Origin: Colwellia sp. 39_35_sub15_T18
Lineage (GTDB): Bacteria > Pseudomonadota > Gammaproteobacteria > Enterobacterales > Alteromonadaceae
Assembly (NCBI GenBank): GCA_002162675.1
Contig: MAAE01000047.1
Coordinates: 23,343-87,342 of the forward strand
Length of the DNA stretch: 64,000 nucleotides
Reading direction: 5' to 3'
Positions 18,176 to 26,775 of this stretch are shown one piece after another (the stretch's first letter is position 1; each line of letters opens with the position of its first letter). The notes beneath the pieces are model-generated. The model saw nothing but the letters and a program-made list of their open reading frames with translations. It searched no databases and was not told where the DNA came from. The translations under genes and the position numbers were made by a program.

Positions 18176-18208
18176 AATTTATACCATTTGTAAATAGGAG
18201 AATTCGAA

Positions 18209-18658
18209 ATGAATATAAAAAATCTTATTATCCTAATATATGCAATAACAGGCTTTTCATTTAACGTTGTAGCCGCTCAAAATCCGAGTATTTCAGAATC
18301 TAGGGTAAACAAAAATGTGAAAGATTCAATTACAATAATGACTATGTTGGAACTTTGTAATGAAAAGCATAGATCACTTCAAGATCAAATAGTAAAGTTA
18401 CAATTCCCCTTTATTTTAATTAGTGCAATATCGATAGGAAGAAGTAACACCGGGATAATGATGAGACAATACCCTCAATTAGCATCGACAATGAGAAATG
18501 ATAAAACAAAATGGGGAAACGTTACTATTAAGCGGTGTTACAAAATAATAAGTACTACTGACAACATCATTAAGACTTTTACAAAAAATTTCCCAGATGA
18601 AAAAACACCTGAATGGCTCAACTCAGAAGAGCTAAGAGCAATAATAAAGCAAAACTAA
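18209..18658 (+). CDS. Hypothetical exported protein, 149 residues
   Basis: Not recognised. A signal peptide (residues 1 to about 22, ending FNVVAA) is followed by a mostly helical, basic mature region with two Cys (LELC and KRCYK), possibly one disulfide. The ribosome site is AGGAG, nine bases before ATG. It converges with the next gene, overlapping it by four bases at the stop codons. First of five orphan exported proteins in this island. Confidence 0.65.
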   Translation: MNIKNLIILIYAITGFSFNVVAAQNPSISESRVNKNVKDSITIMTMLELCNEKHRSLQDQIVKLQFPFILISAISIGRSNTGIMMRQYPQLASTMRNDKTKWGNVTIKRCYKIISTTDNIIKTFTKNFPDEKTPEWLNSEELRAIIKQN

Positions 18659-19074
18659 AATTGGCCTAATTTCTCAAGTGACAATACCTGCTTTATTTTT
18701 CCATCGATTAAATAGTCACGATTAACAAATTTGACTAATATGTTGTCACATGAAGCACCCATACTTCCGTGAACTACATCACACACTTCTAATTTATAAG
18801 AGTCATTTTTGAGTCTCTCAATTATTTGGTAGCTAATCTCATTACTACCAGGATAATTAGCGGCAATACATCCTCTAAGATCTGCTCGATTAATGAATAC
18901 GGCTGCAATGTAGTTATCACCATTTAACTCTGTCATTAATTGACCAAAGCAGCCATTAGGTATATCACCTTCAGATGTTATAAACCTGTCATTCTTAATT
19001 GTGTAATCTAAATCATCTGCCATTGAAGGCATAGCCAAACTTAACAGTGAAGTTATTAAAATTAGATATTTCAT
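18655..19074 (-). CDS. Hypothetical periplasmic protein, 139 residues
   Basis: Not recognised. I set the start at ATG 19074 because GGAG lies seven bases upstream and the product then begins with a clean signal peptide, MKYLILITSLLSLAMPSMA, before DDLDYT. Longer in-frame extensions upstream have no ribosome site. The mature part has four Cys (GCFG, RGCIA, EVCD, ASCDN), an even number suggesting two disulfides, and a mixed alpha/beta composition. Confidence 0.65.
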   Translation of the reverse strand: MKYLILITSLLSLAMPSMADDLDYTIKNDRFITSEGDIPNGCFGQLMTELNGDNYIAAVFINRADLRGCIAANYPGSNEISYQIIERLKNDSYKLEVCDVVHGSMGASCDNILVKFVNRDYLIDGKIKQVLSLEKLGQF

Positions 19075-19367
19075 TCTGATACTCCAAATTATTCCCTGCT
19101 TAATACTTGCCATTAGAAAAAGTATAGCAAACTTAAAAGTGCGAATATAAACTGCATTTTCGCTAACATTCAGCAAGTTAACATTCTGAACTGATTTCTT
19201 ATGATTTATTCTCTGCCAACACCCGCTGAGAGCTTGCAGGAGGCATAGCTACAAGATTGTATGTAGATTGCCCTCATTATATGTCTTGTCTCGACTTAAT
19301 CTAACATTTCCTATTCTGTTAACTCTGAACCGCCGATGTCTCATTTGTGTTGAGAGTGCAATTTTAA

Positions 19368-20027
19368 TCAGTAATATTCGTAATTTAGGCGATAAAATTC
19401 ATTCCATATATCGTTTTTTAACGACTTTAATTCTGCGGAGTTCATACCATTCGATCTTGCAACCTCAACAAACAACAACATTCTCATATTTCTTTCGCTG
19501 AGGTCATAAAAGTGTATAAAGTCACGTTCGTTATTTCTGTTTTGTAGAGTAACTGTTGCATGCACCTGAAAACATTTCGTTAAATACAATGGGACTTCAT
19601 CAATATCAAACGCCTTCGATAGAGCAATACTATCCTTCGTTTTCGCAAACAGATCTGTAGCCTTCAGCAACAATGTTTTCTGGGGTGCAGGCATTTCAAT
19701 AAGCGCACAAGATGCAGAGTTTGTTTGCTCCTTTGTTGCCATACTCACCAATTTTTTCGTCATAGATACACTTTTAGTCACTTCATGATCAGTTTCTGTA
19801 AATAAAAGTAGTGGCCAACTCAATCCTTTAATCCACAATTCTGTGCTATATGCACCAACCCCATACCTTGTTTTAGGTGTTTCATCACACCAAAACAAAC
19901 CTTTTAACCATCCTTCTTTGTCAATGCACTCCTTTCTATCATCAAATGCGTAAATTATTCGGGCTAAGCCAGTTCCTAAAATCCATACAGCGAAAATACC
20001 GATTGCTAAGCCTTTAATCGTGTTCAT
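19368..20027 (-). CDS. Hypothetical membrane-anchored protein, 219 residues
   Basis: Not recognised. The start ATG 20027 follows GGAGG by eight bases. One N-terminal membrane segment (about residues 3-27) is followed by a largely soluble domain with a second weakly hydrophobic stretch (IKGLSWPLLLF). There are four Cys after the anchor. No motif points to a function. The upstream spacer is long, so it is probably transcribed alone. Confidence 0.6.
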   Translation of the reverse strand: MNTIKGLAIGIFAVWILGTGLARIIYAFDDRKECIDKEGWLKGLFWCDETPKTRYGVGAYSTELWIKGLSWPLLLFTETDHEVTKSVSMTKKLVSMATKEQTNSASCALIEMPAPQKTLLLKATDLFAKTKDSIALSKAFDIDEVPLYLTKCFQVHATVTLQNRNNERDFIHFYDLSERNMRMLLFVEVARSNGMNSAELKSLKNDIWNEFYRLNYEYY

Positions 20028-20575
20028 TTCAGATTCCTCCAATATTTACTCATATTTCGAATTGATAAAAATAGTATTCATCCACAATAAATTGAGAGTT
20101 ATCATTGCTAAAACACGAAGGGTAATTAATGTATATTAGAAATTTTTCATTATTACCTAACCCGAAACAAATTTTCTTAAGTATAGCCGAAGTACGGTGT
20201 TGTTAAAGGGGGCAGCCTTAAGACAGGAAACAGAGTTATGGAAAGCTCAGAGTTTCAAATCAATTAATTGACTATCAGTGTATTATTTGTGTAGTGAGCT
20301 GCCGCCCAACACTTACCTCGCGAGAAGGTTCGGAATAGTTTAGTCTTCTATATCAGAGAAGGGTGGCCATAAATTAGGAGGCTAGCAGTATATATAGACA
20401 GCTAAGCGGCAGCCTTGCCCATTTACCACATTGATAATCTTTTTAATGCCCTCAACTATTAACAGCCAAGAGGTCAAGTAATTAAATTTACATTATCGAA
20501 CACTTTTATCAATATCACCAAAAGCTAGGCATGAGTGCTGCGTTTCTCTCAGTGACATAGTCAAAACTTACCACT
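20028..20575. other. Gene-free 548-bp stretch inside the accessory island
   Basis: No coding frame, tRNA or strong terminator is visible. The words GGGGCAGCCTT (near 20210) and CGGCAGCCTTGCC (near 20410), plus the GGCAGC/GCTGCC hairpin at 22159-22188, share a GCAGCC element but do not form a regular array. Possibly decayed gene remnants. Confidence 0.4.
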
Positions 20576-20803
20576 TTAATATTTAATGGCTAATTGTTTG
20601 GACACATTCCGACACTTCAAAAGAACTTTGGTTGTATTCGGGTAAAATTGAAATTCTTGGTATTGAACCGTCAAAGTATCTTTATTAATATTATAATTAG
20701 TGCCATCACCAGCATCTTTCATTGCCATACCGTCATATTGATGCGACGCACAACCTAGCATGGATAATAAGGTAAATAGCATTAAACACAGCCTTTTTAT
20801 CAT
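20576..20803 (-). CDS. Small hypothetical lipoprotein, 75 residues
   Basis: MIKRLCLMLFTLLSMLGC is a type II signal peptide with lipobox SMLGC (Cys18) followed by ASHQ, predicting an outer-membrane lipoprotein of about 58 residues. The rest is not recognised. It has one further Cys (LLKCRN). The size and anchoring resemble small entericidin- or immunity-like lipoproteins, but there is no sequence evidence for either. Confidence 0.6.
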   Translation of the reverse strand: MIKRLCLMLFTLLSMLGCASHQYDGMAMKDAGDGTNYNINKDTLTVQYQEFQFYPNTTKVLLKCRNVSKQLAIKY

Positions 20804-21256
20804 GATATATATTCCTATAATTTAAAGGGCTAACTAGAAATATAGTTTACCGGATTAAACATTACTAGGGACTGCAAAAAAATGTGATTAAGAAAATGAC
20901 TAGAAGTTTGCTCAAAGCCTGATAACAGGCAATTTTTTTGTTCAAATATAACACGGGATTACTTCTGCAAAGTGGTACTACTGCCCTTAAAGTTTCACTC
21001 AATAAAATTAACTGTTTCAAAAATCAATGATATTTACTAATGTCTTTTTCGTGTCTTTTCTGCCATATTTTAATCGTGCGCGTTGAGGCATGAGGGCTAA
21101 AACATTAGCGATATGTATTATAATACTTCTTCGAATACGTGTTAAATGTTCTACACTTACACATTTGTGCATTGTAGTCACCAGCGGGTATGTTTAAATG
21201 GCATTTTATATCAATCATCTAATTTGTTTTTTATGCTTGGAGAATGGAGGAGACGA
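20804..21256. other. Gene-free stretch upstream of the gene at 21257
   Basis: AT-rich, without an identifiable gene. An in-frame extension of the next gene reaches back to 21146 but has no ribosome site or signal peptide and is not used here. Confidence 0.5.
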
Positions 21257-22030
21257 ATGAAAAACAAAGTTGTAGTAACATGGCTCTTGGCTATTGCCTC
21301 TATCGCCATTTCAGCTAAAGTAGTGAAAGCAGAGACGATCTACTGTGGGCTAAAGACCATTACCGTTCAGAACGGAAAAATGACTCAGATACGTCATGAG
21401 GATGGAACCATTCATAAATTAGGTTCCGATTCTAAATACTGGAGCTATGACGGAAAATCAATCAAGCATAAACTCATTGGTGAACGACTTCCATGTGGCA
21501 CTAATCCAAAGTCCAGAGATGAGATTATTGATGGACTGTCATCACGGTTCATCAAAAACCCAAGTATCTATAATATGGATAAACAAGAAGCCCTATGGAT
21601 GACTAGCTTTACTGCCAATCTGATGAAGACCGATAAGAATTGTCATGTACTAGTTGATGCTTCAAAATCAGTAGTGCGAAATGATATGTTTTACATTGAT
21701 TGCAGTGATCACTCAGACAAATCACATAGATATTGGGTGACCCGTGGTGATTTAAAAGCTGGTAACTCCAGACCACCAGCAACAGCAGTAACTAAGCTTG
21801 TGGCAATCAATATCTGTAGCACTGAATTACGTTCGAAGGCAATGATTCCATCTACTTACAACCCTGCTTTACTTACAGGGACTTCCAGCAGAATTGTAGA
21901 AAATGTCGGGCGTAACATTGTTGAGATTAATTTTACCGCTAAGAGTGCCATCGGCGTAGAAGGTAAATTCCGAGGCAGGTGTGTTTTGGAGTCTGGACGT
22001 TTAATTGAAGCGATAGTTCTTGACCGCTAA
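21257..22030 (+). CDS. Hypothetical exported protein, 257 residues
   Basis: Not recognised. The start at ATG 21257 is chosen because GGAGG lies six bases before it and the product then begins with a signal peptide, MKNKVVVTWLLAIASIAISA, ending near VVKA before ETIYCG. The mature part is rich in beta-forming residues with several Cys (YCGL, LPCGTN, KNCHV, DCSD, ICST, RCVLE), suggesting a disulfide-bonded periplasmic protein. Confidence 0.65.
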   Translation: MKNKVVVTWLLAIASIAISAKVVKAETIYCGLKTITVQNGKMTQIRHEDGTIHKLGSDSKYWSYDGKSIKHKLIGERLPCGTNPKSRDEIIDGLSSRFIKNPSIYNMDKQEALWMTSFTANLMKTDKNCHVLVDASKSVVRNDMFYIDCSDHSDKSHRYWVTRGDLKAGNSRPPATAVTKLVAINICSTELRSKAMIPSTYNPALLTGTSSRIVENVGRNIVEINFTAKSAIGVEGKFRGRCVLESGRLIEAIVLDR

Positions 22031-22374
22031 AGAAATCAATAGGTAAAGTGCAGGTTATTTTGGTAGTTATCAATACAAAATCTAATCCTAAATGTTATTT
22101 CAACACTAACTCTTAACTTCCGTTTTTGGTAAAGGTTAGCGTTCTGAGGTGAAACTCCACAGGCAGCAATGAGCTTGAAGCTGCCTGTCAGATATAATGC
22201 CCCCCCTGATCTTTCTAATCGTTAGATCTACATATAAGTTATCAATAATAGACGTTAAGTGTTAGAAGTAGTGCTAGGTTTTACTAGAAGTTTCACTTCT
22301 CCTAGATCCTTCTCCCTAAAACCACTATAATTGCCACCATATTAATATTCCTCCCTATTTTAGTGATTTCCCTT
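22031..22374. other. Intergenic region before srmB
   Basis: Contains a 9-bp-stem hairpin (ACAGGCAGC/GCTGCCTGT, 22159-22188) without a T tract and a smaller AGAAG/CTTCT hairpin near 22283-22299 in what may be the srmB leader. No gene seen. Confidence 0.5.
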
Positions 22375-23622
22375 ATGTTTGAGCAATTTGATCTCGACTC
22401 TGAATTATTAGCCGCTGTTAAAGCGTTAGGCTACAAAAAACCAACGTCTATTCAAGAATTGGTTATTCCACACGCTATGACAGGCAAAGACGTGCTGGCT
22501 TCAGCGCCTACAGGTACGGGTAAAACCGCAGCCTTTTTATTGCCCATTGCCCAGCATTTATTAGATTATCCTCGTACACAGCCAGGCTTTCCTAGAGTAT
22601 TAATTTTAACGCCAACCCGTGAATTAGCGATTCAAATAGGCGAAGACAGCGAAAAACTCAGTCAATTAACTAAAATAAAAACCGGCGTGATCACAGGTGG
22701 CGTAAACTATGGTAGCCACAATGATATTCTCAACAGCACCACAGATATTCTTGTTGCCACTCCCGGGCGATTATTAGAATACATTGAAAACGAACAATTC
22801 GATGCCCGTGAAATTGAAATTTTAGTGCTTGATGAAGCGGATCGCATGCTTGATTTGGGCTTTCGCGAAACCATTAACCGTATTGTTGGTGAAGCTCGCT
22901 GGCGCAAACAAACCATGTTGTTTTCGGCGACATTAGAAGGCGCGGGGGTGACTCGTTTTGCAAAAGAGGTGTTGACCGAACCCACCTTTTTAGAATCGAA
23001 TCCATCTCGCAAAGAAAAAGCGAAAATTCACCAATGGTTGCACCTTGCTGATAGTGCACCACATAAACTTAATTTACTGGTAAACATCCTCAAACAAGAA
23101 GGTGTTGACCGTACTGTGGTATTTGCCAACAAACGTGAAACAGTACAATACCTATCGGGTAAGTTATACGCTGAAGAGTTACCTTGTGTTTGGCTGGAAG
23201 GAAAAATGCCTCAAGACAAACGTAACAGAGCGATTGAACGTTTTAAAAATGGCGAGGTCAAGGTACTCGTTGCCACTGATGTTGCTGCTCGAGGGTTAGA
23301 TATTGACGGTATTAGTCATGTTATTAACTTTGATATGCCACGTACAGTAGATATTCATATTCACCGCATTGGCCGTACAGGCAGAGCTGGCGCTAAAGGC
23401 ACGGCAATTTCTTTAGTTGAAGCGCATGATATGGCCGTTATTGGTAAAATTGAGCGTTATCAAAACGAACGCCTTCAGCGTCGTGTCATTGATGAACTTC
23501 GTCCTCAAAACAAAGAATCTCGCGTAGCCAACAAAAAAGCAAAAGTGAAGTTAACGACTGCCCAGAAAAAAGCTAAGGCTAAAAAACAAGCAAAGAAAAA
23601 AACTAAGAAAGCGAAATCTTAA
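22375..23622 (+). CDS. srmB: DEAD-box ATP-dependent RNA helicase, SrmB-like
   Basis: Unwinds RNA during large-ribosomal-subunit assembly; such helicases matter especially in the cold. All core motifs are present: the Q motif region GYKKPTSIQELVIP, APTGTGKT (Walker A), PTRELAIQ, VLDEADRMLD, SAT, and HRIGRTGRAG. The tail after about residue 375 is highly lysine-rich, typical of SrmB/RhlE-type RNA-binding extensions. The start ATG 22375 (MFEQFDLD) is preferred over a GTG four codons earlier. The subfamily call rests on the overall pattern and is less certain than the family. Confidence 0.88.
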   Translation: MFEQFDLDSELLAAVKALGYKKPTSIQELVIPHAMTGKDVLASAPTGTGKTAAFLLPIAQHLLDYPRTQPGFPRVLILTPTRELAIQIGEDSEKLSQLTKIKTGVITGGVNYGSHNDILNSTTDILVATPGRLLEYIENEQFDAREIEILVLDEADRMLDLGFRETINRIVGEARWRKQTMLFSATLEGAGVTRFAKEVLTEPTFLESNPSRKEKAKIHQWLHLADSAPHKLNLLVNILKQEGVDRTVVFANKRETVQYLSGKLYAEELPCVWLEGKMPQDKRNRAIERFKNGEVKVLVATDVAARGLDIDGISHVINFDMPRTVDIHIHRIGRTGRAGAKGTAISLVEAHDMAVIGKIERYQNERLQRRVIDELRPQNKESRVANKKAKVKLTTAQKKAKAKKQAKKKTKKAKS

Positions 23623-23647
23623 GCAATCCCTATCAATAATTACCAAG

Positions 23648-23687
23648 ATAATAGCTGCCTGTTAATAACAAGTGGCTATTTTTTTCT
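23648..23687 (+). terminator. Terminator of srmB
   Basis: AATAGC (23650-23655) pairs with GCTATT (23675-23680) and is followed by a run of T. Confidence 0.65.
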
Positions 23688-23921
23688 CTGATTTTTACAA
23701 ATCAAAAACCTCTACTACACTAAAGCCTGAGTACTACTTTATTAAAAAGGACTTTATCGTGCAGTTCAAACCTCCATACAGTCAACATAGTGTGCTAATC
23801 CGCGCGAACATTAAGCGATACGAGTAACTAACCACAGTATATAACTGAAAATTTCCCTGAAAAACATAGCAAGCAGTACTAAAAAATAATCTCTTCAACA
23901 TAAATTAAGTGAAACATAAAG

Positions 23922-24830
23922 ATGAATAAACACCCTGAAAATTATAGAATTTTATTGGTAGAAGACAACCGAATAAATCAACAGATTGCTTTAGGGTTAT
24001 TAGCAAAACTTAACTTAACTGCTGATATTGCTGCTAATGGTTTGCTGGCCATTGATGCGCTAACAAGCTCAAGGAATGAATGCCCTTACACATTAGTGTT
24101 AATGGATTGCCAAATGCCGGAAATGGATGGTTACCAAGCCAGCCAAGAAATTCGCAACGGCGGTGCAGGTGAATTGTTTAAAAATATACCTATTATTGCT
24201 ATGACAGCCCACGCCATGACAGGTGATAAACAAAAATGCCTTGATGCGGGCATGACTGACTACTTAGCAAAACCTATAGAACCAGAGCTACTGGCAGAAA
24301 AATTAACACGTTATCTCAACATTAATACCACTAGCAATGGTGCACATAGTACTTTATCGACACAAGCTAAGCATTACCAAGAAATAGCTAGTCCCGCTAT
24401 TATTGAGGGAGTAAATGAGCCGATAAATCAACAAGAAACTGACTTAGTTTGGGATAAAAGCGCTTGTTTAAAAAGAGTCAGTAATAACCAAGCATTACTG
24501 AAAAGTTTAATTGTTCTTTTTATCGAAGATACACCGATGATGATCAATTCGCTAACGGTATTAATAACGAAACTTTTAAGTCAAAAAATTCAGCTAAAAA
24601 AAGAAGCAAACCAAATTTTATTTGAAAAAATTTATCAAAATTCTCATAGTATCAAAGGCGTTGCCGGCAATTTGAGTGGTATCATCTTACATCGTCTTGC
24701 CAGAGAACTAGAGTTAGCCGCAAAAAGTGCTAACTTAGTAGAAATACAACAAATTCAACCTGAATTAATTAACAGCCACCAAGCCTTAATGCAGCAATTA
24801 AAAAGTTTTGTTGAAATCACTGTCGATTAA
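23922..24830 (+). CDS. REC-HPt phosphorelay protein without a kinase domain
   Basis: An N-terminal CheY-like receiver domain (residues about 8-127) has phospho-acceptor Asp62 in LMDCQMPEMDGYQA, acidic EDN at 14-16 and the KP lysine in YLAKPIEPE. A linker is followed by an HPt domain (about 185-300) with phospho-His242 in HSIKGVAGN. This is the C-terminal half of a BarA/ArcB-type hybrid kinase as a separate protein, which could pass phosphate between a sensor kinase and a response regulator. No cognate kinase is in the window. It is upstream of the sigma/FecR/receptor genes, same strand, 90 bp gap. Confidence 0.85.
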   Translation: MNKHPENYRILLVEDNRINQQIALGLLAKLNLTADIAANGLLAIDALTSSRNECPYTLVLMDCQMPEMDGYQASQEIRNGGAGELFKNIPIIAMTAHAMTGDKQKCLDAGMTDYLAKPIEPELLAEKLTRYLNINTTSNGAHSTLSTQAKHYQEIASPAIIEGVNEPINQQETDLVWDKSACLKRVSNNQALLKSLIVLFIEDTPMMINSLTVLITKLLSQKIQLKKEANQILFEKIYQNSHSIKGVAGNLSGIILHRLARELELAAKSANLVEIQQIQPELINSHQALMQQLKSFVEITVD

Positions 24831-24920
24831 ATAAACATCCATGTGTTTAGATTAAAAAGTTAGACTTTACATTAAAATCCAGTCTACACTGTCAGCCTAA
24901 CTGTTTTTCATACCACTAAA

Positions 24921-25505
24921 ATGACCAACAAAAATAATAAAAACCAGTTCACTAATACCTTTATAAGTTATCAAAACACAATTCGTGGTTTTATTAGTCG
25001 TATTGTAAAACCTGACGATATTGATGACATAGTGCAAGAAACATTTGTACGCACCTATGAAGCTAACCTTAAGCAAGAAATCAAGTACGCTCGCAGCTAT
25101 ATGCTTAAAACAGCCAAAAACCTCGCTTTTAATCATAATGCCAAGTGGGATAATAAATTCAACGTCTCTATAGAGGATTTTATTGAACCACCTGTCGAAT
25201 TAACTAGCACAACTTTTGAAGATGATTATGAATCAAAAGAACGGTTTTTATCTTTTTGCAAAGCCACAGATCAACTATCAGGCTCTGTACGCAAGTGCTT
25301 CATTTTAAAAAAAGTCTATGGTTTAAGCCAAAAAGAAATAGCGCAATATTTACAGCTGAGTGAAAGTACCGTTGAAAAGCATGTAGCGAAAGGGTTATTA
25401 AAAAGTGTACAATACATGCAAAAGTTGAACTATAACACCGAGCAAGGCTCTAAAGCTCAACTAAATAAAGTAAAAAAAACAAAATCGCAATCGTCAAATG
25501 GGTAA
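24921..25505 (+). CDS. ECF sigma factor, FecI-like
   Basis: Extracytoplasmic-function sigma factor. Region 2 spans about residues 8-75 (IDDIVQETFVRTYEA is the -10 recognition helix area) and region 4 about 115-165 (GLSQKEIAQYLQLSESTVEKHVAKGL helix-turn-helix). It is followed 41 bp later by a fecR gene and then a TonB-dependent receptor with an STN domain, the canonical cell-surface signalling arrangement. The likely target is the receptor operon itself. Confidence 0.9.
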   Translation: MTNKNNKNQFTNTFISYQNTIRGFISRIVKPDDIDDIVQETFVRTYEANLKQEIKYARSYMLKTAKNLAFNHNAKWDNKFNVSIEDFIEPPVELTSTTFEDDYESKERFLSFCKATDQLSGSVRKCFILKKVYGLSQKEIAQYLQLSESTVEKHVAKGLLKSVQYMQKLNYNTEQGSKAQLNKVKKTKSQSSNG

Positions 25506-25546
25506 TAAGTTGAGTGCAACAACTTGTTGCGTAAATGAGTAAGTAG

Positions 25547-26629
25547 ATGAATAAGCAAACCAATAATGTCAGTCAGTTCCACTCTAAAGAACAAATTCAA
25601 GAGCAAGCTTGTCTTTGGATAAGTCGTATGGATCGAGGCTTAAGCCCAAATGAACAGCAAGATTTAGTTACTTGGTGTAATCAAAATACCAGCCATCATA
25701 GCACTTTGCTTGAAATGGCTGCTTATTGGGATGATATTTCTGTACTCAATGAGTTAAGTGGCTTATTCCCTTTAGAAAAAAATAATCAACCCCGTAATAA
25801 ATTTGCTGTTTTTGCCTTAGCAGCCAGTGTTGCACTTGTGTCTTTACTCGGTGCTAACACATTGATGAGTAAATCATTCTTACCATTTTTACCTTCTCTT
25901 AATGAGCACACCTTAACGCAAACTCAAACCTTGAGTAGCCCCATTGGTAAACAAAGTACTTTCACCATGAACGATGGTACTCATATTCAATTAAACACTA
26001 ATAGCGTTGTTGAAGTCGCTTATACTGCATCGTATCGCCAACTAACTTTAGTTAAAGGTGAAGCGAGATTTGATGTTGCTAAAGATAAGTCTCGACCATT
26101 TACCGTCACCTCAGGTGAAAAATCTTTTACCGCTTTAGGTACTATTTTTAATGTGCAGAAAGATGGTGATCATGAAATGGAATTAATGGTTACTGAAGGT
26201 CGAGTATTGATTACCAAGGCAAGTGCAGCCATTGAAATAATAAAGCAAACCTTGCTGACCTCAAATGAGCATACCTCTGCTAAAGACCTTCCCGGAATTT
26301 TAGTCACCTCAGGTGAAAAAGCGGTAATAGAGCAACATATTGCCACGCCAGTACAAAAGGTATCTTTAGATCAAGTACAACGAGATCTTGCTTGGCAACA
26401 AGGCATGCTTGTCTTTGATGGCGAATTATTATCAAAGGCATTGGTTGAGATTAGTCGATATACCTCAAGCCACTTTGAAATAGTAGATCCTCAAATAGCC
26501 AATGTTAAAGTATCTGGTTATTTTAAAGCTAATGATGTTGACGGTTTATTAGCGTCACTAAATAGCAACTTTAATATCAGTTTTAGCAAACGTGCTGATA
26601 ACACAATATTACTCGCTTTGGCTGAGTAA
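25547..26629 (+). CDS. FecR-family anti-sigma factor / signal transducer
   Basis: Inner-membrane regulator of the preceding sigma factor. The N-terminal cytoplasmic DUF4880-like region (about 15-55) contains CLWISRMDRGLSPNEQQDLVTW. A membrane helix spans about 86-108. The periplasmic FecR domain (about 125-225) has GKQSTFTMNDGTHIQLNTNS and ARFDVAKDKSRPFTV, and the C-terminal STN-like segment contacts the receptor. The architecture is complete at 360 residues. Family knowledge: the occupied receptor signals through this protein to release the sigma factor. Confidence 0.9.
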   Translation: MNKQTNNVSQFHSKEQIQEQACLWISRMDRGLSPNEQQDLVTWCNQNTSHHSTLLEMAAYWDDISVLNELSGLFPLEKNNQPRNKFAVFALAASVALVSLLGANTLMSKSFLPFLPSLNEHTLTQTQTLSSPIGKQSTFTMNDGTHIQLNTNSVVEVAYTASYRQLTLVKGEARFDVAKDKSRPFTVTSGEKSFTALGTIFNVQKDGDHEMELMVTEGRVLITKASAAIEIIKQTLLTSNEHTSAKDLPGILVTSGEKAVIEQHIATPVQKVSLDQVQRDLAWQQGMLVFDGELLSKALVEISRYTSSHFEIVDPQIANVKVSGYFKANDVDGLLASLNSNFNISFSKRADNTILLALAE

Positions 26630-26736
26630 GACTTAAATCATCTATCTTTAATTTTATCCCTCTTACTTTCTCTATATATTACTGGCTATTTTCAGCTATT
26701 TAACTTAATTTAGACAATTCTCAAAGAATAAAAAAA

Positions 26737-26775
26737 ACTATAGAGGATTTCCCCTGCTCACTTGTTTATTAATAT
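26737..26775 (+). promoter_or_regulatory. Uncertain translation start of the TonB receptor
   Basis: The word ACTATAGAGGA (26737-26747) contains a good ribosome site, yet no ATG follows in the receptor frame. CTG 26754 or TTG 26775 would have to serve. The same 11-mer recurs at 27124-27134, nine bases before an in-frame ATG (27144). Confidence 0.5.

Larger units (their letters stand above)
17845..18208. other. Intergenic region at the left edge of the accessory island
   Basis: Contains a short fossil coding fragment on the minus strand (about 17988-18073), a 7-bp tandem repeat (18141-18175) and the ribosome site AGGAG for the gene at 18209. No intact gene is visible. Confidence 0.6.

Noticed and set aside
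20028..22374. Integron cassette array with attC sites
   Set aside because: The island resembles cassettes in having orphan genes, but no GTTRRRY/RYYYAAC pair in a folded attC arrangement was found, genes lie on both strands, and no integrase gene is present.
22363..22374. Upstream GTG start for srmB
   Set aside because: No ribosome site is seen for it, and family members begin at the MFEQF position (22375).
17845..22374. Toxin-antitoxin or prophage module
   Set aside because: None of the island genes shows a recognisable toxin, antitoxin, integrase or phage structural motif; most products carry export signals.
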